DNA from: Flavobacteriales bacterium
GTDB taxonomy: Bacteria; Bacteroidota; Bacteroidia; Flavobacteriales_C; GCA-002722245
Assembly: GCA_023251095.1 (NCBI GenBank)
Contig: JAHEZL010000022.1
Coordinates: 1-64,000, forward strand
Reading direction: 5' to 3'
DNA: 64,000 nucleotides
The notes beneath the pieces were generated by a model, which saw only the letters and a list, made by a program, of their open reading frames with translations, did no database searches and was not told where the DNA came from. A program made the position numbers and the translations under genes. Each line of letters opens with the position of its first letter. Position 1 is the first letter of the stretch. This document shows positions 9,887 to 18,098 of this stretch, one piece after another.

Positions 9887-10699
9887 ATGGCTTCAATCAA
9901 TAAAATTGCAATTCTCGGTGGCGGTAACATGGGCCTGGCCTTTGCACGCGGACTCGTGAAATCAGGAAAATTTAAACCTGAACAAATTACTTTAACCCGA
10001 AGAATGCTTCGCAATGTTGAAGCCATCCAGGCCGAAGGATTTCCTGCAACCAGAGACAATGCAGAAGCCATCAAAGGTGCTGACGCAATTGTTTTGGCAG
10101 TTTTACCACAACAAGTAAACAACGTGTTAGACGATATTAAAAGCACAGTGGACGTAAGTTCACAATTCATCATCTCTTTGATTTCAGGCGTTACTTCCAG
10201 CGACATCAAAGGTTATTTAAATGCAAAAATTCCTGTGGTAATTGCCATGCCTAACACGGCCATTGCCATTCAGCAATCCATGACTTGCCTCGCCGCTACC
10301 AACAACGATAAAAAATACATCGACATCTCTACCGAATTATTCAATACAGTAGGTGAAACCGTAACCATCGACGAAGGACAAATGACTGCCGCAACAGCTC
10401 TTTGCGCTTGCGGCGTGGCTTTCTTTCTGCGCTCTATACGCGCTGCATCTCAAGGCGGAACCGAAATTGGTTTCCACTCTCACGATGCTTTGAAAATGGC
10501 TGTACAGGTGGCTCGCGGTGCTGCCGAATTATTGCACCAGCACAACTCTCACCCGGAAGATGAAATTGATAAAGTAACTTCTCCTAAAGGTTGTACCATT
10601 GCCGGATTAAACGAAATGGAGCATCAGGGATTCAGTTCAGCAATGATCAAAGGAATTATTTTGGCGAATGATAAAGCGGGGACACTTTATAAGAAGTAG
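9887..10699 (+). CDS. proC: Pyrroline-5-carboxylate reductase
   Basis: IAILGGGNMGLAFARGL; VIAMPNTAIAI; C-terminal VTSPKGCTIAGLNEME. Confidence 0.95.
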   Translation: MASINKIAILGGGNMGLAFARGLVKSGKFKPEQITLTRRMLRNVEAIQAEGFPATRDNAEAIKGADAIVLAVLPQQVNNVLDDIKSTVDVSSQFIISLISGVTSSDIKGYLNAKIPVVIAMPNTAIAIQQSMTCLAATNNDKKYIDISTELFNTVGETVTIDEGQMTAATALCACGVAFFLRSIRAASQGGTEIGFHSHDALKMAVQVARGAAELLHQHNSHPEDEIDKVTSPKGCTIAGLNEMEHQGFSSAMIKGIILANDKAGTLYKK

Positions 10700-10725
10700 A
10701 TCTCCAAAAAAATACTTGCTTTATT

Positions 10726-11178
10726 ATGAAAAAGACAATCGCCTTCTTATTGTCATTGTACACACTATTGCTTTTTAGTTCCTGTGACCAAGAAGTTCAA
10801 GTTGATGAAAACTTAGCAGGTATGTGGTCTTATATTGACGAAGCACATGTAAAAGGGCTTGGCGGAGGCAAAATATATTTTAGTGCTGAAGGTTATGCAA
10901 CTATGTATACCGGACAAGACTCAACAGGAGGGAAAAGTTTTAACATTGATGGAGTAAATTGTCAATTGATATATTCAACCAATACCGATGTTATTCCAAA
11001 TCAAATTGACTTTATTGTTAAAGAAATTGATTCGGGAAAAACATTAAGAGAAATACTATGTATTTATGAATTTATTGAAAATGGGAAATTGAAAATCAAT
11101 CTTAATTCTGACATTTCTCCTAACCGACCAATAGATTTTTCTGACACTAAAAGTATAGGAATACTTGAAAAGAAATAG
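10726..11178 (+). CDS. Hypothetical lipoprotein
   Basis: Signal peptide with LLFSSC lipobox. Confidence 0.7.
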   Translation: MKKTIAFLLSLYTLLLFSSCDQEVQVDENLAGMWSYIDEAHVKGLGGGKIYFSAEGYATMYTGQDSTGGKSFNIDGVNCQLIYSTNTDVIPNQIDFIVKEIDSGKTLREILCIYEFIENGKLKINLNSDISPNRPIDFSDTKSIGILEKK

Positions 11179-11210
11179 TGTCAGAATCTGAAATCCTTTT
11201 TTATTTTAAT

Positions 11211-11380
11211 AAATCCCTCTTGCCTTCGCACCATAAGCTTTCGCGCTCTCCCTTTTCCAAAGGGAGAAGTGCAGTACTCATCCATACTTGGGCTATACTT
11301 TTCAGAGAATGGGCGCTAACTAACTTCCTCCTTTGGAAAAGGAGGAGTGCGAGAGAATTGTGTGATGGCAAGGAGGATTT
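11211..11380. repeat. ~170-bp palindromic intergenic repeat, family A copy 1
   Basis: Begins AAATCCCTCTTGCC and ends GGCAAGGAGGATTT (imperfect terminal inverted repeats); internal hairpins CTCCCTTTTCCAAAGGGAG and CTCCTTTGGAAAAGGAG. Confidence 0.75.
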
Positions 11381-11385
11381 TATAC

Positions 11386-12432
11386 CTAAACCTTTTTTAT
11401 TTTCAATCCCACCCATAAACTCAGCGGAAATAAAAACCATATCCCCAACACTGCCAACCAAGGTATACTCAATGCCTTGATAATTATTACCGAAAGTATC
11501 ATCCAGTAAATCGGAAAAAATAAAGTGCACAGTCCGTATTTTATAGACGGGAAAAATTCATCTCTGCCCGTCATTTTCTCTGCTATTTTATCTATGGTAA
11601 AATACAAGGGGCGATGAACAAGTAATAAAGGAAAAGACAAAATATTGCGCAATAAATCACGAGTCTCTTCTGGTTGTTCACTAGTAATTTTCGACTTTTC
11701 TATTTCCACCAAATGTCTACCCGACAATGGTTCCAGCGCAGCCATATTCCTTCGCATACTTTCATCAGACGCTTCATACCCCTCTTTTTCCAGATGCAAA
11801 ACCATGGTGCGCAATTCACTTTCCACCTGAGCCGTCAAAATATTTATTCTGTCGCCCGAGCCTGAATATTCTTTCACTACTTTTTGCACCGAAACAGGTT
11901 CTCCGTAATCAATCCAAACATCAGAACGGAATCCCATGTGATCCGAGTAATTGAGTCCGACAGGCACTATATGCAAATCCAAATCAGGATATTTTTCCAC
12001 TGCACCCAAAGCAATACGCGCCATTCCTTTTTTCAGCGAAAACATATGTTTGTGCGGTTCACAAGTTCCTTCCGGAAAAATTAAAACCCATTTATTTTCA
12101 GCTAAAGTTTGATAACACCAATTGAAAATCTCTCCGTTATTTTTCACTCCCGTACCATCCTGAGATCTGTAAATGGGCACAATATTCAAGCCTCTCAGGA
12201 TTTTTCCGACGATAGGATTTTTAAAAGCATCTGACCGGGCCAGAAAATACGCTTGCTTCTTCATTTGGTACACAACGAGCACCGCATCTAAAAAAGCATT
12301 CTGATGATTTACGGCCAGCAAAACCGGTTTATCTAAAGATAAATTTTCCTTCCCTGTCACTCTCACCCGCCGGTAATACAACGGCAAAGTAATCTTTACC
12401 AAACGGTGCAATATGTAATAAACCAGATTCAT
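11386..12432 (-). CDS. 1-acyl-sn-glycerol-3-phosphate acyltransferase family protein
   Basis: PlsC motifs NHQNAFLDA, FPEGTCEPH, VPVGLNY. Confidence 0.9.
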   Translation of the reverse strand: MNLVYYILHRLVKITLPLYYRRVRVTGKENLSLDKPVLLAVNHQNAFLDAVLVVYQMKKQAYFLARSDAFKNPIVGKILRGLNIVPIYRSQDGTGVKNNGEIFNWCYQTLAENKWVLIFPEGTCEPHKHMFSLKKGMARIALGAVEKYPDLDLHIVPVGLNYSDHMGFRSDVWIDYGEPVSVQKVVKEYSGSGDRINILTAQVESELRTMVLHLEKEGYEASDESMRRNMAALEPLSGRHLVEIEKSKITSEQPEETRDLLRNILSFPLLLVHRPLYFTIDKIAEKMTGRDEFFPSIKYGLCTLFFPIYWMILSVIIIKALSIPWLAVLGIWFLFPLSLWVGLKIKKV

Positions 12433-12441
12433 TTTTTAGGA

Positions 12442-12894
12442 TTAAGCACCCAACTCCAGATCTCTTAAAACATTTGCCCTGGTTGGTCGCAGAACGATAA
12501 ACGTAACAACTATTATTACTGCGAATCCGATGAAAATATAATTAGAAGTCAACAAATAACACACGATGGTAAACAACGATGCGGCTTCCATTAATGCAAA
12601 GCGAATAATGAGTGCCGTAGAATAATCATTTAATTTATCCACCAGATTATTACTGGACTGAATCGCCAAAAGTTTGCGTTTAAACAAAAAAGTGCCCATT
12701 GCTATTCCTCCCGAAACCATCAAAACAGCCATTACCAGCAACATGTTATTGATATCGGATTCGGCAGGATTCATTTCACTCCCGTTTTTAGCAATGAGGG
12801 TAACGCCCGCAAACAAAAGCTGTCCGACGGTTAATGCACCATGAATAATCATTAATGTGCGGAGATATTGTTTTGAAATAATCTGGGTAAACAT
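12442..12894 (-). CDS. Hypothetical membrane protein
   Basis: 150 aa with four predicted TM segments by eye. Confidence 0.7.
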   Translation of the reverse strand: MFTQIISKQYLRTLMIIHGALTVGQLLFAGVTLIAKNGSEMNPAESDINNMLLVMAVLMVSGGIAMGTFLFKRKLLAIQSSNNLVDKLNDYSTALIIRFALMEAASLFTIVCYLLTSNYIFIGFAVIIVVTFIVLRPTRANVLRDLELGA

Positions 12895-12969
12895 AGTATT
12901 GTGTTAAAAGATTTCGACCTCAAGATAAAAACATTTTGTGAAAACTTATTTTGAACTTACCTTTAATGC

Positions 12970-13161
12970 ATGTTCACTGAAGGCAGACTTTACTTTATTC
13001 TCTTTTTCATATTAACTTTTATAGGCGGACTCATCTTTGCTTATCGTAAGGACATTAAAAAAAATCCTAAAATTTTTAAGGGTGCTTCAAAAACACTCCT
13101 CATCATTTTTCTTTTTTTTATGGCTTTTGTAGCCATCGTCAAAATGATGAAATTCTTTTAG
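12970..13161 (+). CDS. Small hypothetical membrane protein
   Basis: 63 aa with two hydrophobic segments; stop overlaps that of the convergent gene. Confidence 0.6.
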   Translation: MFTEGRLYFILFFILTFIGGLIFAYRKDIKKNPKIFKGASKTLLIIFLFFMAFVAIVKMMKFF

Positions 13162-16100
13162 CGCAGCGCTAATTTGTGAGCAAGCTTTTGCTGTGCCGAA
13201 TTCACTACTATAGAATAAATGCCGGGAGCAAAATCTGTTACCATGTTCGCATTGTATTTTCCTTCTGCATCAACCGTTAACATAGAGCAGTATACTTCTC
13301 TGCCGGTTAAATCATAAATAGAAATAGTTATTTTTTCATTTACAACATATCCCGATAACTGTATACACAATTCATTGGAAGCACCTGAATAAGTAAACAA
13401 TTCAGGAGTTTTACTTTCGTTAACCGGCACTACTTTTGAGTAAGAAACACTACCATTGAAATCATTTTGATTTAAGCGGTAATAAGAAATGCCTCCTAAA
13501 GGATTTTCATCTATTGAAGAGTAATGTAAAACTTTGTTGCTGTTACCGGCACCTTGCACATGCGCAACTTCACTGAAATTTTTCCCATCTGCAGATCGCT
13601 CCACAATAAAAAAATCATTGTTTATTTCAGTGGCCGTCGACCATTTTAAATCTACTTTACTTTTGTTTAAAACAGCTGTAAAATCAAGTAATTCTACAGG
13701 TAAAGGATTACTTCCACCCACTAAATTTGCCAAAGTAAATTTGCTAAAGGAAGTAAAAGATCCCGAAGAAATACTTCCGTCGTTGTTAGCCGTTGCAGTA
13801 CCCACAATATCTATCCATGCACCGGCGCCATTAGATTTACAAAGAGTAATGCCTGTATAATCCGCAACATGATCATTCGTACCGCTGCTTCCGTAATAAA
13901 AAGTAACTACTGCACTTGTAAGATTAGCAGAAGAAGAAGCCGTACGACTGATATCCCAATAACTATAAGTTGACACAGCATTCACCGATGCAGGTAAAGT
14001 GTATCCAAAAGCATCGGCTGAAGCATTGAATCTCTCGGCGGTGTATGTGTAAGCAGTTGCAGCATTGTGCGTAGGAGTAAGAGAAATTGGTCGCCAATCA
14101 CTGCCTTTCCCAACAGGAAAATTTAAAATACTTGCTCCGTTATTCGACATAGTGTAAGCCAGTGGACCGTCAATATACGCCGATGAATTGCCGGTTGTAG
14201 AACTAATGCTCTCATCCATCAGCGTTAAAATATTGGTAGAAGTAGTCGCGATTTTCCCATTCGACATCGCCAGATCACCTCCCGTACTAATATTTACAGG
14301 AACATTCAGGGTTAAAGTCCCGCCACCTGAAACCGTTAATCTTTTAATCACCGGCGTTTGCGCAGAAGATCCTGTGAAAGATTGCGAAGCACCGTCAATA
14401 TTTACTCTTCCAGAAGCTGCCGACGCAAAAGTAATGGCGGTAGAAGTTCCGGTAGTGGATATATTTCCTGAGAAAGTAGAAGTGCTGTTGTACGCAGGAG
14501 ACAAAGCGCCTGCACCTGTTTGAATGAAGGTTACGTCAGCGTTAAAATCATCGCCGCTGGTATTTCCTAAATACAAAATTCCACTTCCGCTGTTTTTAAT
14601 AGTGGTGGCAGCATTAAAAACATTTGCTCCGGTACCGGTGTTATTTGTTGCGCCATTTTTTTCAATAGAGGTAGCTCCGTTAAAGGTTGTTCCGTTCAAA
14701 TAAACCTGAGGCGCAAGAGCAGTTAAATTGCCATTGAAGGTAGTACCGGTTAGAAAATACAAAGCTGCAGTTCCGGTAAGTGTAATACTTTGAGCAGTAG
14801 ATCCTGTTTGTGTGAAATTTTTGAAATAGAGTATTCCTGAAGCAAAACCACCTGCTCCTACCGTAATTGTTTTCCCCGACGCAAGCGTTGCTGTTCCTGT
14901 GCTTGCACCAAAACGAATATCACTTCCACCGGTTGAATTCACAATAATATTTTCATTGTAAATATCGCTTCCTGTATAATCGATGTAAAAAATTCCTGTT
15001 CCGCTATTGGTAAAAGTGACCACACTATTGAAAGTATTTCCACCGCTGCTTTGATTGGTTCCTGCTCCTGTACGATTGAAAGAAGCGGTTCCATTATATG
15101 TGCAGCCGTTGATCAAAATAATTGGCGCGGTAAAATCAACATTGCCATTGAAGGTAGTTCCGGCGCCAATGGTTAATGTAGCTGTTCCTGTGAGTGTTAA
15201 CGATTGGGCGGTAGATCCTGTTTGTGTGAAATTTTTCAAGACTAAAAGTGAAGAAGAAGAAAATCCTGAGCCGCCAATTGTTATTGTTTTTCCTGATGCC
15301 AGTGTGGAAGAGCCTCCATTGTTTCCAAAATAAATTCCACCGGTGTTGATTGCATTTACTATGATGTTATCGTTGAACGAAGATGCTGCTGTTGCGTAAG
15401 CCAAATGAAGATTTGCAGTTCCTGTATTCGTTAGGGTTAATGCTCCATTGAATACATCAGCATTTCCATTGCCACTCATGAAATAACCAGAACCACTTAA
15501 AGTGAGTGAAGTTGTGCTGTTAAAAGTATTTCCGCCAACGCCGGCATTATTCGTTGCGCCATTTTTTTCAATGCTCACTGTGCCGTTGTAGGTTGTTCCG
15601 CTCAATAAAACCTGAGGCGCAATAAAAGTAACATTGCCATTGAAAGTATTTCCTGCGAGTAAGCTCAGCGTTGAAGCCCCTGTTAATGTTAGTGCTTGAG
15701 CAGTTGCTCCTGTTTGCGTAAAGTTTTTAAATTGCAAAACTCCCGATCCTGAAAATCCGCTTCCTCCTATTGTTACCGTTTTTCCCGACGCCAGAATAGA
15801 GCTGCAAGAAGCACCATTTCCTAAATAAATCCCTCCCGATGAAGCTGAATTCACAACAATATTTCCATTGAAAACAGTTCCTGCAGAAACATAGGCGAGA
15901 TAAATGGAACCCGTGTTGGCGGCCGTTAAAGTAAGATCGTTGTTGTAAGTGTCGGCAGTAGTATTTCCCGAAATCATGTTGGCAGTTCCGCTGTTTTTCA
16001 AAATAGTTACTCCGTTAAAAGTATTTCCTCCCAAGCCTGTATTCCCTGTTGCACCTGTCTTTTCAATATAAGTCGTCCCGTTAAAAGTTGTTCCGTTTAA

Positions 16101-17990
16101 ATAAATCTGAGGAGCCAAAGCTGTTACAGCTCCATTGAAAGTGGCTCCGGTTTCAAAATAAATAATAGAAGTTCCTGTTAAAGTAAAGCTCTGAGCGGTT
16201 GCTCCTGTTTGCGTAAAATTTCTGAATTCCAAATCCCCTGCACTATAACCTGTTCCGCCCACCGTTACTGTCTTTCCCGCAGCGAGCGTCACTGTTCCGG
16301 CACCTTGTCCGAAACGAATCCCCGTACCTCCGGTTGAATTCACTATTACATTTTCATTCAAAGAACTTCCTGCTACTGCCCCGTAGGCGATATCAATATA
16401 ACTTGTGCCGGTATTGGTTAAAGTAAGTGTTTGATTGAAAACATCACCATTGGTATTTGCCAAACGCAAATTTCCCGAACCACTATTTATAAATGATGCT
16501 ACTCCATTAAAAGTATTATTACCAGTACAAGCATTGTTTGTTGCTCCTGTTTTTTCCATAGTCACAGTACCATTGTAGGTGCAACCATTCAAATAAATTT
16601 GTGGCGAGATGAAATTTACATTTCCATTAAAAGTTGATCCCGAACCAATAGTTAATACTGATGTTCCTGTAAGAGTAAGAGTTTGAGCAGTGGATCCGTT
16701 TTGAGTAAAGTTTTTAAGCAACAATGTTCCCGAACCTGAAAATCCTGCACCTCCAACGGTGATCGTTTTTCCTGACGCGAAATTTACTGCACCGCCATTG
16801 CTTCCGAAAGCAACACCTCCCGAAGATGCGGAAGTCACTACAATATTATCGCTGATAGTTGCAGTAGCGGTGGCATAAGCAATATGAATAATGGCCGTTC
16901 CTGTGTTGTTTAAAGTCAGAGGTGCAGAAAAAACATCGGCACTTCCGTTACCTGTCATGAAATAACCGCTTCCGCTCAAAGCCAGAGTAGTTGCTGCATT
17001 AAATGCATTTCCTCCCGTACCTGCATTGTTAGTAGCTCCGTTTTTTTCTAAAGAGACCGTACCGTTGAAAGTAGTTCCGTTCAAATAAATTTGGGGAGCC
17101 ACCATGCTGATATTAGCATTGAATGTAGATCCTGATTGAAAATACAATATTGCAGTTCCTGTGAAAGCCAGACTTTGTGCTGTTGATCCTGTTTGTGTAA
17201 AGTTTCTAAAGTATAGCGCACCGGCAGAAAATCCTGTACCTCCAACATTCACTGTTTTCCCTGAAGCTAAATTCACCAATCCCGATCCTTGTCCGAAACG
17301 CACCCCGGTACCCGAAGTTGAATTCACATACACATCTCCGTTCAACTGCGTTGTTCCTGCTCCATAACCCACATCAATATAACTGGAACCCGTGTTGGTG
17401 AAGGTCACATTTTGATTGTAAATATCGGCAGTAGTATTAGCCATGCGCAGTATAGTAGTGCCGCTGTTTATGATATTTGTGGTAGCATTGAAAGTACAAC
17501 CTCCATTACCGGTATTGTTTGCAGCACCTGTTTTTTCAATTGTGGTAACAGCGTTAAATGTGCCGCCGTTCAAAGTCACCGCAGCGCATACTGCATTAAC
17601 AATAGTATTGAAAGTACTTGCAGTAAAAGTAACTGCCGCACCACTTGGGGCTATGGTTCCGTTGTTGAGCGTTCCTGCCGTAAAAATTGCTGTACCGTTA
17701 ATCGTGAGGGTATTGGCTCCCAAATCAATACTTCCGGAAGTCATGGTGAAATTATTGACTGAAGTATTTCCTGGCAATACAGGAGTATTGGTTGAGTTTA
17801 CAATCACCACATTATCTGTGGAAAGTGGTGTTCCGGCAGGACTCCAGTTGGTACTTGTGTTCCAGTTGGAAGAAGCTGCAGTGGCCGACCAGGTATAATT
17901 TGTTTGAGAAAAAGAAGATAAGGATAAAAACAAAAAAGCAACTACGTGTATAACATAGCTCTTCCTTATAAAATCCATACAAATCATCAT
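13158..17990 (-). CDS. Large T9SS-secreted repeat protein (beta-solenoid-like) with type-A C-terminal sorting domain
   Basis: 1610 aa; signal peptide; ~six ~164-aa repeats each with NFTQ(T/N)G(S/A)TAQ; C-terminal FAPGIYSIVVNSAQQKLAHKLALR. Confidence 0.9.
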   Translation of the reverse strand: MMICMDFIRKSYVIHVVAFLFLSLSSFSQTNYTWSATAASSNWNTSTNWSPAGTPLSTDNVVIVNSTNTPVLPGNTSVNNFTMTSGSIDLGANTLTINGTAIFTAGTLNNGTIAPSGAAVTFTASTFNTIVNAVCAAVTLNGGTFNAVTTIEKTGAANNTGNGGCTFNATTNIINSGTTILRMANTTADIYNQNVTFTNTGSSYIDVGYGAGTTQLNGDVYVNSTSGTGVRFGQGSGLVNLASGKTVNVGGTGFSAGALYFRNFTQTGSTAQSLAFTGTAILYFQSGSTFNANISMVAPQIYLNGTTFNGTVSLEKNGATNNAGTGGNAFNAATTLALSGSGYFMTGNGSADVFSAPLTLNNTGTAIIHIAYATATATISDNIVVTSASSGGVAFGSNGGAVNFASGKTITVGGAGFSGSGTLLLKNFTQNGSTAQTLTLTGTSVLTIGSGSTFNGNVNFISPQIYLNGCTYNGTVTMEKTGATNNACTGNNTFNGVASFINSGSGNLRLANTNGDVFNQTLTLTNTGTSYIDIAYGAVAGSSLNENVIVNSTGGTGIRFGQGAGTVTLAAGKTVTVGGTGYSAGDLEFRNFTQTGATAQSFTLTGTSIIYFETGATFNGAVTALAPQIYLNGTTFNGTTYIEKTGATGNTGLGGNTFNGVTILKNSGTANMISGNTTADTYNNDLTLTAANTGSIYLAYVSAGTVFNGNIVVNSASSGGIYLGNGASCSSILASGKTVTIGGSGFSGSGVLQFKNFTQTGATAQALTLTGASTLSLLAGNTFNGNVTFIAPQVLLSGTTYNGTVSIEKNGATNNAGVGGNTFNSTTSLTLSGSGYFMSGNGNADVFNGALTLTNTGTANLHLAYATAASSFNDNIIVNAINTGGIYFGNNGGSSTLASGKTITIGGSGFSSSSLLVLKNFTQTGSTAQSLTLTGTATLTIGAGTTFNGNVDFTAPIILINGCTYNGTASFNRTGAGTNQSSGGNTFNSVVTFTNSGTGIFYIDYTGSDIYNENIIVNSTGGSDIRFGASTGTATLASGKTITVGAGGFASGILYFKNFTQTGSTAQSITLTGTAALYFLTGTTFNGNLTALAPQVYLNGTTFNGATSIEKNGATNNTGTGANVFNAATTIKNSGSGILYLGNTSGDDFNADVTFIQTGAGALSPAYNSTSTFSGNISTTGTSTAITFASAASGRVNIDGASQSFTGSSAQTPVIKRLTVSGGGTLTLNVPVNISTGGDLAMSNGKIATTSTNILTLMDESISSTTGNSSAYIDGPLAYTMSNNGASILNFPVGKGSDWRPISLTPTHNAATAYTYTAERFNASADAFGYTLPASVNAVSTYSYWDISRTASSSANLTSAVVTFYYGSSGTNDHVADYTGITLCKSNGAGAWIDIVGTATANNDGSISSGSFTSFSKFTLANLVGGSNPLPVELLDFTAVLNKSKVDLKWSTATEINNDFFIVERSADGKNFSEVAHVQGAGNSNKVLHYSSIDENPLGGISYYRLNQNDFNGSVSYSKVVPVNESKTPELFTYSGASNELCIQLSGYVVNEKITISIYDLTGREVYCSMLTVDAEGKYNANMVTDFAPGIYSIVVNSAQQKLAHKLALR
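14793..17200 (-). repeat. Six in-frame coding repeats (~490 bp period, last 414 bp)
   Basis: Conserved blocks near 17178, 16686, 16197, 15690, 15207 and 14793 (plus-strand form GATCCTGTTTGTGTGAAATTTTT). Confidence 0.85.
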
Positions 17991-18098
17991 AATTCTTTCA
18001 CTAATTTACCCCTAGTTCATACAAGTTGCGCGAAGATAAGTAAGAAAGACAAAGCTGTCAATTTTATATCGATGGAAGGTAGAAAAAAACGGATGGAA

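Noticed and set aside
11178-11530. ORFs 11178-11480 (+) and 11201-11530 (-) as real genes
   Set aside because: Both are largely composed of the family A palindromic repeat and the 3' end of the acyltransferase gene.
13534-17898. Long plus-strand ORFs (e.g. 17443-17898, 14188-14523, 17412-17762) antisense to the giant repeat gene
   Set aside because: They arise from low-complexity Thr/Gly/Asn-rich codons on the other strand and have no plausible domain or signal.
13158-17990. The ~490-bp periodic repeats as a CRISPR or satellite array
   Set aside because: The repeats are in-frame, long, divergent coding units within one uninterrupted ORF, not short identical repeats with spacers.
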